DNA from: Flavobacteriaceae bacterium
GTDB lineage: Bacteria; Bacteroidota; Bacteroidia; Flavobacteriales; Flavobacteriaceae
Assembly: GCA_021739635.1 (NCBI GenBank)
Contig: JAIPBH010000001.1
Location: 293,209 to 357,208, forward strand
Reading direction: 5' to 3'
Length of the DNA stretch: 64,000 bases
Below are positions 9,248 to 17,428 of this stretch, piece after piece. How positions within the stretch are numbered: the stretch's first letter is position 1; each line of letters starts with the position of its first letter. A program made the position numbers and the translations under genes. Under the pieces are notes generated by a model. That model was not told the DNA's origin. It worked only from the letters and a program-made list of their open reading frames with translations, and ran no database searches.

Positions 9248-10927
9248 ATGAAGAAATATTTTCTTTCAATTTTTACTTTAATTATACCATTTGTAACGTT
9301 TGCTCAAGAAGTTGTAGAAAAAGGCCTTGACGAAAAAGTAAATGATGCCTTTATGCCTTTTGCAACTTGGTGGGAAGGATTTATTTTAACAACAATTCCT
9401 ATTGGAGAGTATAGAATCCCTTTTGTTGTACTTCTTTTAGTTCTTGGCGCAACCTTTTTTACCATTTATTTCAAGTTTCCAAGCATAACCAAATTTTGGA
9501 CGGCTATACAAACTGTTAGAGGTAAGTATGTAGACATAGAAAAGCATGGTGTTGATAAATTATATAATAACGATGAAGCCTTAGCTGTTGAAGATATTCC
9601 CAATACCATTAGAGACGAAAGTGCTCATGGTGAAGTATCTCATTTTCAAGCTTTGGCAACAGCAGTTTCGGGTACTGTAGGACTAGGTAATATTGCAGGA
9701 GTGGCAGTTGCTATTGGTTTAGGTGGGCCAGGAGCAACCTTTTGGATGATTGTTTGTGGGTTATTAGGAATGTCAACCAAGTTTGTTGAATGTACGCTTG
9801 GCGTAAAATACAGAGATATAGGAGAAGATGGTACTGTTTATGGCGGACCCATGTATTACCTTTCTAAGGGCATGAAAGAAATAGGTTTTGCTGGTTTTGG
9901 AAAAGTGTTAGCCATATTATTTGCTGTACTTTGTGTTGGTGCATCTTTTGGTGGTGGTAATGCTTTTCAATCAAACCAAGCTGCTGTTCAGTTAAGCACT
10001 TTATTTAATTTACATGGTGGTTCTACGGGTGTTATTATAGGTATTGTATTGGCTGCGTTAGTTGGTGTAGTAATCATTGGAGGTATTAAGCGTATTGCAA
10101 GCATTACTGAAAAAATTGTGCCTTTTATGGCTGGACTTTATATTTTGGCCTCATTAGTAATAATTTTTGCCAACTTTAGCGATATTGGCTTGGCGTTCTC
10201 ATTAATAATTGATGGAGCCTTTACACCAATGGCAGGATTAGGAGGACTTGTTGGTGTTTTAATTGTTGGTTTTCAAAGAGCTGCATTTTCAAACGAGGCT
10301 GGAGCTGGATCGGCCGCTATTGCCCATTCTGCTGTAAGGACAAAATATCCTGCTTCAGAAGGTATTGTAGCATTACTAGAACCTTTTATTGATACCGTTG
10401 TTATTTGTACCATGACGGCTTTAGTTATTATTTTCTTCAACATCAATGGTACTGATGTTCAATCAGTATTTAATTACACGGCAGAACATGGTAGCAGCGT
10501 TATTTTAAATTCTAATGGAAATACCATAAGTGGTGTAGATTTAACCTCTATGGCTTTTGATTCTGTAATTCCTCATTTTTCTTACGTATTAACTATTGCT
10601 ATTGTACTATTTGCTTTTTCAACTATGATTTCTTGGTCTTATTATGGTTTACAAGCATGGAAATATTTGTTTGGAAAAGGGAAAATGGCAGATTTAGTTT
10701 ATAAAATTTTATTCTTGATTTTTGTCGTTATTGGAGCAGCTGCAACTTTAGATGCTGTAATTAAATTTTCAGACGCCATGATTTTAGCTTTAGTATTCCC
10801 TAATATGATTGGATTATTTTTCTTATTTCCTAAAGTAAGACAAGAAATGAAACGATATTTAAATGCTATTTCAATTAAAAAGGAAGCAATTCTTGATGGT
10901 GCTGAAGATATTACAAAACATATGTAA
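9248..10927 (+). CDS. Alanine/glycine:cation symporter (AGCS family)
   Basis: 559 residues with many membrane segments and AGCS signatures: SGTVGLGNIAGVAVAIGLGGPGA, GGPMYYLSKGM, and AAFSNEAGAGSAAIAHSA. Such carriers import alanine or glycine with Na+ (AlsT/DagA). It has an extra N-terminal signal-like segment (residues 1-19, ending TFAQ) before the usual first helix, as seen in Bacteroidota members. The next gene starts 18 bp downstream, with a terminator-like hairpin across its start. Confidence 0.92.
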   Translation: MKKYFLSIFTLIIPFVTFAQEVVEKGLDEKVNDAFMPFATWWEGFILTTIPIGEYRIPFVVLLLVLGATFFTIYFKFPSITKFWTAIQTVRGKYVDIEKHGVDKLYNNDEALAVEDIPNTIRDESAHGEVSHFQALATAVSGTVGLGNIAGVAVAIGLGGPGATFWMIVCGLLGMSTKFVECTLGVKYRDIGEDGTVYGGPMYYLSKGMKEIGFAGFGKVLAILFAVLCVGASFGGGNAFQSNQAAVQLSTLFNLHGGSTGVIIGIVLAALVGVVIIGGIKRIASITEKIVPFMAGLYILASLVIIFANFSDIGLAFSLIIDGAFTPMAGLGGLVGVLIVGFQRAAFSNEAGAGSAAIAHSAVRTKYPASEGIVALLEPFIDTVVICTMTALVIIFFNINGTDVQSVFNYTAEHGSSVILNSNGNTISGVDLTSMAFDSVIPHFSYVLTIAIVLFAFSTMISWSYYGLQAWKYLFGKGKMADLVYKILFLIFVVIGAAATLDAVIKFSDAMILALVFPNMIGLFFLFPKVRQEMKRYLNAISIKKEAILDGAEDITKHM

Positions 10928-10945
10928 CTAATTAATACATTTTAT

Positions 10946-11809
10946 ATGAAATCCCATTTCAAGTTTTCTAAAAGTCAACGAAATGGGATTTTTTTATTGA
11001 TAATCATCATTATTGTTTTACAAAGCATTTATTTTTTTGTTGATTTTCCTCATTCTGAATATTCAATAAATTCTAAGGAATTGAAAAAGTATCAACAAGA
11101 AATAGATTCATTAAGGAACATTGGACAATTAGAAAAAACCCCAAAAATATATCCATTTAACCCTAACTATATAACTGATTATAAAGGATATACATTAGGA
11201 ATGAATAATGAAGAAATTGATAGGCTTTTAAAATTCAGAAATAAAGGTGAGTGGATTAATTCTGTAAAACAATTTCAAGAAGTTACCAAGGTTTCAGATT
11301 CCTTACTCAATCAGATTTCGCCCTATTTTAAATTTCCAGAATGGGTAACAAATTCAACATCAATTACACCATTGTCATTTAACAAAATACCAAAAACATT
11401 TGCTCAAAAACAAGATTTAAATATCGCAACAGCAAAACAACTTCAAACAGTTAATGGTATTGGAGAATATTATTCTGAAAAAATTATCAACCTTAGAAGT
11501 AAATTTATTGGAGGTTTTATTGCAGATGTTCAATTGCAAGATGTTAACGGATTAACACCTGAAGTTATTGAAAAAATAACCAATGAGTTTACTGTTAAAA
11601 CACCAAGAAAAATACAAAAAATTAATGTGAATACAGCAACTGTTGATCAACTTGTAACGATTCAACACATAGATTATGATACGGCTCATCATATTATTGA
11701 ACAACGACAATTACTAGATGGATTTAAATCTCTAGACGAATTAACAAAAGTTAAAGACTTTCCAGTAAATAAAATCGAGATAATTAAATTATATTTGTCG
11801 CTCGATTAA
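10946..11809 (+). CDS. Membrane-anchored helix-hairpin-helix (ComEA-like) protein
   Basis: 287 residues: N-terminal MKSHFKFSKSQRNGIF followed by one membrane helix (about 14-32), then repeated helix-hairpin-helix segments, such as DLNIATAKQLQTVNGIGEYYSEKI (about 155-180) and INVNTATVDQLVTIQHI (about 226-243). ComEA-type proteins bind DNA on the outer face of the membrane during uptake; this one is longer and multi-repeat. The conserved N-terminus supports the ATG at 10946 even though a terminator-like hairpin overlaps it. DNA binding is inferred from the domain. Confidence 0.8.
   Translation: MKSHFKFSKSQRNGIFLLIIIIIVLQSIYFFVDFPHSEYSINSKELKKYQQEIDSLRNIGQLEKTPKIYPFNPNYITDYKGYTLGMNNEEIDRLLKFRNKGEWINSVKQFQEVTKVSDSLLNQISPYFKFPEWVTNSTSITPLSFNKIPKTFAQKQDLNIATAKQLQTVNGIGEYYSEKIINLRSKFIGGFIADVQLQDVNGLTPEVIEKITNEFTVKTPRKIQKINVNTATVDQLVTIQHIDYDTAHHIIEQRQLLDGFKSLDELTKVKDFPVNKIEIIKLYLSLD
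10949..10995 (+). terminator. Terminator-like hairpin inside the start of the next gene
   Basis: AAATCCCATTTC (10949-10960) pairs perfectly over 12 bp with GAAATGGGATTT (10980-10991) across a 19-nt loop, followed by a run of T (10989-10995). It has the form of an intrinsic terminator for the symporter gene, but the left arm begins directly after the ATG at 10946, so it also encodes codons 2-17 of the helix-hairpin-helix protein. It may terminate or attenuate read-through. Confidence 0.6.
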
Positions 11810-11830
11810 AAAAACAAAAAAAGCGCGTGT

Positions 11831-12997
11831 ATGAATAGTATGTACTTCACAGAAGAACATAAACTTTTTAGAGAGAGTATTCAAGATTTTTTAAAAAAAG
11901 AAGTAGTCCCACATATTGAAAAGTGGGAAAAAACAGGAACCATAGAAAGATTTATTTGGAAGAAATTTGGAGACATGGGCTTTTTTGGAATTTCATATCC
12001 TGAAGCTTATGGAGGTCTAAATCTCGATCTTTTTTATGCAGTTATTTTGTTAGAGGAACTCCAAAAAATAAATTCAAGTGGTTTTGCTGCAGCTATTTGG
12101 GCTCATGTGTATTTAGCGATGACTCATTTAAACAAAGAAGGAACTCATGAAATAAAACAACAGTATTTAGCACCTAGTATTTCTGGTGATAAAATTGGTT
12201 GTTTATGTATAACTGAACCCTTTGGTGGAAGTGATGTTGCTGGTATGCGAACTACCGCAGTAAAAGATGGAGATCACTATATAATTAATGGCTCAAAAAC
12301 ATTTATAACCAATGGCGTTTATAGTGATTATTTGGTAGTAGCCGCCAAAACAAAACCAGAACTTGGCAATAAAGGAATCAGTATTTTTGTTGTTGATAGA
12401 GAATCAAAAGGATTGTCGGCAACCAAATTAGATAAGTTAGGTTGGAATGCTTCCGATACAGGCGAAATTGCATTTGACAATGTTAAAGTACCTAGTAAAA
12501 ACCTTTTAGGTGAAGAAAATGCTGGTTTTGGTTACATCATGCAACATTTTGCATTAGAGCGTTTAATCATGGGAATCAATGCTCACGCTCGTGCAGAATA
12601 TGCTTTAGAGTATGTTTTAGAATATATGTCTCAAAGAGAAGCCTTTGGAAAAACAATAGATAAATTTCAAGCTTTAAGACATAATATTGCAGATTTATAT
12701 TCAGATATGGAAGTATGCAAAGAGTTTAATTACTCTGTAGCTTATAGATTGAATAATAATGAATATATGGTTAAAGAAGCCACCATGTCTAAACTAAAAT
12801 CAACTAAAATGGCTGATGAGGTTATCTACCAATGCCTACAATTTATGGGTGGTTACGGATATATGGAAAATTACCCCATGGCACGTCTTTTTAGAGATAG
12901 TAGGTTAGGACCCATAGGTGGAGGAACATCAGAAATACTTAGAGAAATACTGGCTAGAATTATTATTGATAAAAAAGAATACAAACCAGTTACATAA
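11831..12997 (+). CDS. Acyl-CoA dehydrogenase
   Basis: 388 residues with acyl-CoA dehydrogenase motifs: CITEPFGGSDVAGM (FAD/substrate region, about 126-139), NGSKTFITNG, QREAFGKTIDKFQALRHNIAD and QFMGGYGYMENYPMARLFRDSR. The position where medium-chain enzymes carry the catalytic base (just before GTSEI) is Gly364. Glu243 in ALERLIMG instead matches the base position of the isovaleryl-/long-chain subgroup. It oxidises an acyl-CoA, passing electrons to ETF. Substrate unknown; branched-chain or long-chain is an inference from the Glu position. Confidence 0.88.
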   Translation: MNSMYFTEEHKLFRESIQDFLKKEVVPHIEKWEKTGTIERFIWKKFGDMGFFGISYPEAYGGLNLDLFYAVILLEELQKINSSGFAAAIWAHVYLAMTHLNKEGTHEIKQQYLAPSISGDKIGCLCITEPFGGSDVAGMRTTAVKDGDHYIINGSKTFITNGVYSDYLVVAAKTKPELGNKGISIFVVDRESKGLSATKLDKLGWNASDTGEIAFDNVKVPSKNLLGEENAGFGYIMQHFALERLIMGINAHARAEYALEYVLEYMSQREAFGKTIDKFQALRHNIADLYSDMEVCKEFNYSVAYRLNNNEYMVKEATMSKLKSTKMADEVIYQCLQFMGGYGYMENYPMARLFRDSRLGPIGGGTSEILREILARIIIDKKEYKPVT

Positions 12998-13012
12998 TTT
13001 TTTAAATATTAA

Positions 13013-13042
13013 TTGTTAATTATCAATTAGTTTATATATTTG
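13013..13042 (+). promoter_or_regulatory. rpsU promoter, -33 TTG / -7 TATATTTG
   Basis: TTG at 13013-13015 and TATATTTG at 13035-13042, separated by 19 bp, followed by CA. This fits the Bacteroidota housekeeping consensus (TTG, about 19 bp, TAnnTTTG) and lies 36 bp before the rpsU start. Confidence 0.75.
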
Positions 13043-13062
13043 CAAACCGAAATTTAAAAGAG

Positions 13063-13070
13063 AGGAGGTT
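13063..13070 (+). promoter_or_regulatory. Strong Shine-Dalgarno site of rpsU
   Basis: AGGAGGTT 8 bp before the ATG at 13079, complementary to the CCUCC core of the 16S 3' end. It stands out because the other core genes here have A/T-rich starts without such a site. In Flavobacterium johnsoniae bS21 helps hide the anti-Shine-Dalgarno sequence, and rpsU keeps a strong site for autogenous control. Confidence 0.85.
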
Positions 13071-13078
13071 AAGACACT

Positions 13079-13276
13079 ATGTTAATAATACCAATAAAAG
13101 AAGGAGAAAACATTGATAGAGCGCTAAAGCGTTTTAAAAGAAAGTTTGATAAAACAGGCATTAAACGTCAGTTACAAAATCGTAAACAATTTACAAAGCC
13201 ATCTGTAGAACGTAGAGCTCAAGTTCAAAAAGCGCAATACATTCAAGGATTAAGAGATGCAGAAGACAATATTTAA
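13079..13276 (+). CDS. rpsU: Ribosomal protein bS21
   Basis: 65 residues, highly basic, opening MLIIPIKEGENIDRALKRFKRKFDKTG, the bS21 signature. It belongs to the 30S platform next to the 3' end of 16S rRNA. In Bacteroidota bS21, with bS6 and bS18, sequesters the anti-Shine-Dalgarno sequence. The gene has its own promoter, a strong ribosome-binding site and its own terminator, so it is a single-gene unit. Confidence 0.97.
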   Translation: MLIIPIKEGENIDRALKRFKRKFDKTGIKRQLQNRKQFTKPSVERRAQVQKAQYIQGLRDAEDNI

Positions 13277-13299
13277 TTGTTTTTAATCTTATATAATAT

Positions 13300-13329
13300 A
13301 ATTCCCACTTTATGTGGGAATTTTTTTTT
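13300..13329 (+). terminator. rpsU intrinsic terminator
   Basis: AATTCCCAC (13300-13308), short loop, GTGGGAATT (13314-13322), then a run of T to 13329, 24 bp after the rpsU stop. Confidence 0.85.
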
Positions 13330-13388
13330 GCGTACAACTTATATGCAAATAAAACTTTGTACATTTAGCAAAAGCCTTAATTAAAAGC

Positions 13389-14276
13389 ATGTCATTCAAC
13401 GCATTTTTAGATTATTTACTGTTAGAAAAAAACTATTCTAAACTAACAGCTGTTGCCTACAAAAATGATTTAGAGAATTTTGAAGATTTTATTAAGCACG
13501 AGTACGGTTCTAATAATATAAAATCCGTTAACTATCCTCAAATTAGAAACTGGATAGTTAATTTGGTTGAAAGTAATATTTCAAATAGAAGCATCAATAG
13601 AAAAGTATCATCGTTAAATACGTATTATAAATTTCTTTTAAAAGTTGGCGAAACTCAAATAAATCCATTAGCAAAGCATAAGGCATTAAAAACAAGTAAA
13701 AAAATTCAAATACCTTTTTCAGAAACTGAAATAAATATGGTTCTAGATGAATTGCATTTTGATGATGATTTTGAAGGCATAAGAAACAGATTAATAATAG
13801 AACTTTTTTATTCAACAGGCATAAGAAGAATAGAGTTAGTTGAATTAAAACTCACAAGTATTGATTTTGGTGCTAAAACCTTAAAGGTATTAGGAAAGCG
13901 AAATAAAGAACGAATAGTTCCATTAATAAACCCAGTATTAGAAACTTTGGTTAAGTACCTAAAAGTTAGAAGTGTAATAAAATGTGTGGATGACAATAAC
14001 TTATTTTTAACAAAAAATGGCGTTAAAATATATGAAACACTTGTTTACAGAATAATAAATGAGTATTTTAGTATGGCATCTACAAAGGTAAAAAAGAGTC
14101 CACATATATTGAGGCATTCTTTTGCAACACATTTACTTAATCAAGGTGCCGATTTAAATGCTGTTAAAGAACTCTTAGGACATTCAAGTTTAGCTGCCAC
14201 TCAAGTTTATACACATAATAGTATAGCAGAGTTGAAAAAAGTACATATAAACGCACATCCTAGAAGTAAAAAATAA
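13389..14276 (+). CDS. xerC: Tyrosine recombinase XerC
   Basis: 295 residues: an N-terminal SAM-like DNA-binding domain (1-100) and a catalytic domain with Arg146 (STGIRRIEL), Lys170, HILRH (His239, Arg242), His265 (LLGHSSLAATQVY) and nucleophile Tyr274. Length and gene context (before hpf and the tuf cluster, as in other flavobacteria) point to the chromosomal Xer recombinase that resolves chromosome dimers, not to a mobile-element integrase. XerC versus XerD cannot be settled from sequence alone. Confidence 0.88.
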   Translation: MSFNAFLDYLLLEKNYSKLTAVAYKNDLENFEDFIKHEYGSNNIKSVNYPQIRNWIVNLVESNISNRSINRKVSSLNTYYKFLLKVGETQINPLAKHKALKTSKKIQIPFSETEINMVLDELHFDDDFEGIRNRLIIELFYSTGIRRIELVELKLTSIDFGAKTLKVLGKRNKERIVPLINPVLETLVKYLKVRSVIKCVDDNNLFLTKNGVKIYETLVYRIINEYFSMASTKVKKSPHILRHSFATHLLNQGADLNAVKELLGHSSLAATQVYTHNSIAELKKVHINAHPRSKK

Positions 14277-14313
14277 ACAGCAATGATTATTGTCTAACCT
14301 AAAAATTAAAAGT

Positions 14314-14619
14314 ATGAAAGTTAACACGCAATCAGTGAATTTTACAGCAGATAAAAAACTGATAGATTTTATTCAAAAGCGTATGGATAAGTTGGATTTG
14401 TTTTATGATAAAGTCATTTCTTCAGATGTTTATTTGAAAGTTGAAAACACCAGTGATAAAGAAAATAAAATATTTGAAGCAAGAGTAAGTGTGCCAGGAG
14501 ACAGTTTTGTTGTAAAAAAGCAATGCAAAACCTTTGAAGAAGGTGTAGATATGGCTGCAGCTTCCTTAGAAAGACAATTAAAAAAGAGAAAAGAAAAATT
14601 AAGGACACATTTGCAATAA
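14314..14619 (+). CDS. hpf: Ribosome hibernation promoting factor, short form (HPF/RaiA)
   Basis: 101 residues from the ATG at 14314. A TTG at 14290 would add 8 residues, but MKVNTQSVNFTADKKLIDFIQKRMDKL is the usual family start. The beta-alpha-beta-beta-beta-alpha core and basic C-terminal helix (ERQLKKRKEKLRTH) fit the short HPF/RaiA family, which binds the 30S decoding site in stationary phase. It lies 37 bp after xerC, probably co-transcribed. Confidence 0.9.
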   Translation: MKVNTQSVNFTADKKLIDFIQKRMDKLDLFYDKVISSDVYLKVENTSDKENKIFEARVSVPGDSFVVKKQCKTFEEGVDMAAASLERQLKKRKEKLRTHLQ

Positions 14620-14637
14620 AAATTATTGAAAAATGTT

Positions 14638-14666
14638 TTGATTAAAAAAATAATTCTATACATTTG
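14638..14666 (+). promoter_or_regulatory. tRNA-tuf operon promoter
   Basis: TTG (14638-14640), 18 bp, TACATTTG (14659-14666) followed by CAG: a Bacteroidota-type promoter 50 bp before tRNA-Thr. The transcript would begin at or next to the hairpin at 14668. Confidence 0.7.
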
Positions 14667-14667
14667 C

Positions 14668-14696
14668 AGTCCGTTAGAAATAGCGGGCTTTTTTTT
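14668..14696 (+). terminator. Terminator-like hairpin at the 5' end of the tRNA operon
   Basis: AGTCCGTTA (14668-14676), GAAA tetraloop, TAGCGGGCT (14681-14689), nine pairs including two G-U, followed by T to 14696. It may end the xerC-hpf transcript, or act as an attenuator/leader hairpin, because the tRNA promoter's -7 box ends only 2 bp before it. Confidence 0.65.
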
Positions 14697-14716
14697 GTGA
14701 AAAAAAGAAAGAAAAA

Positions 14717-14790
14717 GCCGATGTAGCTCAGCTGGCTAGAGCAGCTGATTTGTAATCAGCAGGTCGTGGGTTCGAGTCCCTCTATCGGCT
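14717..14790 (+). tRNA. tRNA-Thr(TGT)
   Basis: 74 nt cloverleaf: acceptor GCCGATG pairs with TATCGGC, anticodon loop ttTGTaa, T-loop TTCGAGT, discriminator T, CCA not encoded. First tRNA of the Thr-Tyr-Gly-Thr group before tuf. An identical copy lies at 31426-31499. Confidence 0.96.
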
Positions 14791-14824
14791 CAAGTTCTTT
14801 AAATAGAGTGAATAGTTTTTAATT

Positions 14825-14906
14825 GGGGAGATACTCAAGCGGCCAACGAGGACAGACTGTAAATCTGTTGGTTTCACCTTCGCAGGTTCGAATCCTGCTC
14901 TCCCCA
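14825..14906 (+). tRNA. tRNA-Tyr(GTA)
   Basis: 82 nt with the long variable arm of a class II tRNA. Acceptor GGGGAGA pairs with TCTCCCC, anticodon stem ACAGA/TCTGT around loop ctGTAaa, T-arm GGTTCGAATCC, discriminator A, no encoded CCA. Confidence 0.95.
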
Positions 14907-14936
14907 CATTTTAAACATTGGATTTTATAATTAATT

Positions 14937-15009
14937 GCGGGAGTAGCTCAGTTGGTAGAGCGTCAGCCTTCCAAGCTGAATGTCGCCGGTTCGAACCCGG
15001 TCTCCCGCT
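14937..15009 (+). tRNA. tRNA-Gly(TCC)
   Basis: 73 nt. Acceptor GCGGGAG pairs with CTCCCGC, anticodon loop ctTCCaa in stem TCAGC/GCTGA, T-arm GGTTCGAACCC, discriminator T, no encoded CCA. Confidence 0.96.
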
Positions 15010-15019
15010 CTTTTTTTAA

Positions 15020-15091
15020 GCCGGTGTAGCTCAGGGGTAGAGCGTTTCCTTGGTAAGGAAGAGGTCACGGGTTCAATTCCCGTCATTGGCT
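15020..15091 (+). tRNA. tRNA-Thr(GGT)
   Basis: 72 nt. Acceptor GCCGGTG pairs with CATTGGC (two G-T pairs), anticodon loop ttGGTaa, T-arm GGTTCAATTCC, discriminator T. It lies 63 bp before tuf, as thrT does before tufB in E. coli. Confidence 0.95.
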
Positions 15092-15154
15092 CTATCAAAG
15101 TTTTAAAAAATTGACACTAATATTATTATATAACTAAGATTAAATAAATTAAAC

Positions 15155-16342
15155 ATGGCAAAGGCAAATTTTGATCGTTCCAAACCACATTTAAACATTG
15201 GTACAATTGGACACGTAGATCACGGTAAAACAACTTTAACAGCTGCTATTACAATGGTATTAGCTAAGGCTGGATTATCAGAAATGAGAAGTTTTGATTC
15301 TATTGATAACGCTCCTGAAGAAAAAGAAAGAGGTATTACTATTAATACATCTCACGTTGAGTATTCAACTGCAAATCGTCACTATGCCCACGTTGACTGT
15401 CCAGGTCACGCCGATTATGTAAAAAACATGGTTACTGGTGCTGCTCAAATGGATGGTGCTATTATTGTTGTTGCTGCTACTGATGGTCCTATGCCACAAA
15501 CTCGTGAGCACATCTTATTAGGTCGCCAAGTAGGTATTCCTAGATTAGTTGTATTCATGAACAAAGTGGATATGGTTGATGATGAGGAATTATTAGAGTT
15601 AGTAGAAATGGAAATCAGAGATTTATTATCATTCTATGAATATGATGGTGATAACACTCCTGTAATTTTAGGTTCTGCTTTAGGAGGATTAAATGGAGAT
15701 GATAAATGGGTTCCAAAAATCATGGAATTAATGGAAGCGGTTGATAACTGGATTGAATTACCTCCTCGTGATGTTGATAAGCCATTCTTAATGCCAATTG
15801 AAGATGTATTCTCTATTACTGGTCGTGGTACTGTTGCTACTGGTCGTATAGAAACAGGTATCGCTAATACTGGTGATGTTGTTGATATTATCGGTATGGG
15901 TGCTGAAAAATTAACTTCTACTATTACAGGTGTTGAAATGTTCCGTAAAATATTAGATAGAGGTGAAGCTGGAGATAACGTAGGTATCTTATTAAGAGGT
16001 ATTGAAAAAACTCAAATCTCTAGAGGTATGGTTATTTGTAAAAAAGGTTCTGTAACTCCACACGCTAAATTTAAAGCTGAGGTTTATATCTTGAAAAAAG
16101 AAGAAGGTGGACGTCATACACCATTCCATAATAACTATCGTCCACAGTTTTATGTTCGTACAACTGACGTAACTGGTACTATTTCTTTACCATCTGGAGT
16201 AGAAATGGTTATGCCAGGTGATAACTTAACAATTACTGTTGAGTTAATTCAACCAATAGCAATGAACTTAGGTTTACGTTTTGCAATCCGTGAAGGAGGT
16301 AGAACTGTTGGTGCTGGACAGGTAACTGAGATATTAGACTAA
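15155..16342 (+). CDS. tuf: Elongation factor Tu
   Basis: 395 residues with GTPase motifs [23 protein letters not shown] and NKVDM, then the two beta-barrel domains ([31 protein letters not shown]). EF-Tu delivers aminoacyl-tRNA to the ribosome. Codon use is strongly biased, as expected for an abundant protein. It follows four tRNA genes and precedes tRNA-Trp, secE and nusG, the widely conserved order. Confidence 0.98.
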   Translation: MAKANFDRSKPHLNIGTIGHVDHGKTTLTAAITMVLAKAGLSEMRSFDSIDNAPEEKERGITINTSHVEYSTANRHYAHVDCPGHADYVKNMVTGAAQMDGAIIVVAATDGPMPQTREHILLGRQVGIPRLVVFMNKVDMVDDEELLELVEMEIRDLLSFYEYDGDNTPVILGSALGGLNGDDKWVPKIMELMEAVDNWIELPPRDVDKPFLMPIEDVFSITGRGTVATGRIETGIANTGDVVDIIGMGAEKLTSTITGVEMFRKILDRGEAGDNVGILLRGIEKTQISRGMVICKKGSVTPHAKFKAEVYILKKEEGGRHTPFHNNYRPQFYVRTTDVTGTISLPSGVEMVMPGDNLTITVELIQPIAMNLGLRFAIREGGRTVGAGQVTEILD

Positions 16343-16366
16343 TTTAGTTTAAACAAATAGTAAGCT

Positions 16367-16393
16367 AAGGTATTCCGTTTTTCGGAATACCTT
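16367..16393 (+). terminator. Stem-loop between tuf and tRNA-Trp
   Basis: AAGGTATTCCG (16367-16377), 5-nt T loop, CGGAATACCTT (16383-16393): a perfect 11-bp stem. There is no T run after it, so it may be a processing or mRNA-end-stabilising hairpin, or a weak terminator, separating tuf from tRNA-Trp. Confidence 0.6.
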
Positions 16394-16404
16394 GACTTAT
16401 GTTT

Positions 16405-16478
16405 ACGGGTTTAGCTCAGTTTGGTAGAGCACTGGTCTCCAAAACCAGGTGTCGGGAGTTCGAGTCTCTCAACCCGTG
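16405..16478 (+). tRNA. tRNA-Trp(CCA)
   Basis: 74 nt. Acceptor ACGGGTT pairs with AACCCGT, anticodon stem CTGGT/ACCAG around loop ctCCAaa, T-loop TTCGAGT, discriminator G, no encoded 3' CCA. Located between tuf and secE, as usual in Bacteroidota. Confidence 0.96.
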
Positions 16479-16589
16479 CTTGGAAATATTAATTTTCTTT
16501 TTGAATTATAAATTTTAAAAGATATATACGAGACAATAATTTTATTAATAAATAAGATTTTAATCCGTTAAAAATAAAGAAAAATATAA

Positions 16590-16784
16590 ATGGCTGGAAT
16601 TGTAAATTATATCAAAGAATCATTTGGAGAACTTAAAAATAATGTAAGTTGGACACCAAGAGCAGAAGCTCAAAGTTTAACTGTTTTAGTTGCAGTTTTT
16701 TCTATTGTGTTTTCTTTGGCAATTTGGGGCGTTGATACCGTTTTTACTAAAGTAATAGCATTTTACTTTCAATTAATCAATTAA
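16590..16784 (+). CDS. secE: Preprotein translocase subunit SecE
   Basis: 64 residues: amphipathic N-terminal part (YIKESFGELKNNVSWTPRAEAQ) and one membrane helix (about 30-55). This is the short single-helix SecE that clamps SecY. The canonical position before nusG supports the call despite the short length. Confidence 0.93.
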   Translation: MAGIVNYIKESFGELKNNVSWTPRAEAQSLTVLVAVFSIVFSLAIWGVDTVFTKVIAFYFQLIN

Positions 16785-16801
16785 CAGTAAAATTAAATTC
16801 T

Positions 16802-17356
16802 ATGTCTGAAGTAACTGGTAAAAAGTGGTATGTTGTTAGAGCTGTAAGTGGTCAAGAAAATAAAATTAAGTCCTATATCGAAAATGAAATTGCTCGTTTA
16901 GGTCTTCAAGATTATGTTGATCAAGTATTAGTTCCTACAGAAAGAGTTATTCAAATTCGTAACGGAAAAAAAATAAATAAAGAAAAAGTTTTCTTTCCAG
17001 GATATATAATGATTCAAGCCAACTTAACAGGAGAGATTCCTCATATTATAAGATCAGTAACAAATGTTATTGGTTTTTTAGGTGAAACTAAAGGAGGAGA
17101 TCCTGTGCCATTAAGACAATCTGAAGTCAATAGAATGTTAGGTAAGGTTGACGAATTAACTGTTGATGCCGATGCAAATGTATCAATACCTTTCACAAAA
17201 GGAGAAACAGTTAAAGTAATTGATGGTCCATTTAATGGATTTGATGGAACTATTGAAAAGATAAATGAAGAAAAGCGTAAGCTTGAAGTAATGGTTAAAA
17301 TTTTTGGAAGAAAAACACCATTAGAATTAAGCTATATGCAGGTTGAAAAAGTATAA
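16802..17356 (+). CDS. nusG: Transcription termination/antitermination factor NusG
   Basis: 184 residues: NGN domain (KKWYVVRAVSGQENKIKSYIE; VFFPGYIMIQANLTGEIPHIIRSVTNVIGFLG) and C-terminal KOW domain (KGETVKVIDGPFNGFDGTIEKI). It binds RNA polymerase and links it to Rho or the ribosome. It starts 17 bp after secE. Confidence 0.97.
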   Translation: MSEVTGKKWYVVRAVSGQENKIKSYIENEIARLGLQDYVDQVLVPTERVIQIRNGKKINKEKVFFPGYIMIQANLTGEIPHIIRSVTNVIGFLGETKGGDPVPLRQSEVNRMLGKVDELTVDADANVSIPFTKGETVKVIDGPFNGFDGTIEKINEEKRKLEVMVKIFGRKTPLELSYMQVEKV

Positions 17357-17376
17357 TAATTGTTACACTAAATATC

Positions 17377-17411
17377 GATATGCTCTTCAGCTTCAATTTA
17401 AGAAGCATATC
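17377..17411 (+). promoter_or_regulatory. Structured leader before rplK, possible L1 autoregulatory site
   Basis: GATATGCT (17377-17384) pairs with AGCATATC (17404-17411). A further CTT/AAG step continues the stem past a single bulged A at 17403, with a 12-nt loop. It lies 17 bp before the rplK start. In other bacteria L1 represses the rplK-rplA mRNA at a bulged stem here, so this is a candidate; the binding is inferred. Confidence 0.5.
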
Positions 17412-17428
17412 AAACTAAATTATTAAAA

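Noticed and set aside
13389-14276. Tyrosine recombinase as evidence of a prophage or genomic island
   Set aside because: It is in the conserved xerC-hpf-tRNA-tuf neighbourhood, with no phage genes or attachment repeats beside the tRNAs.
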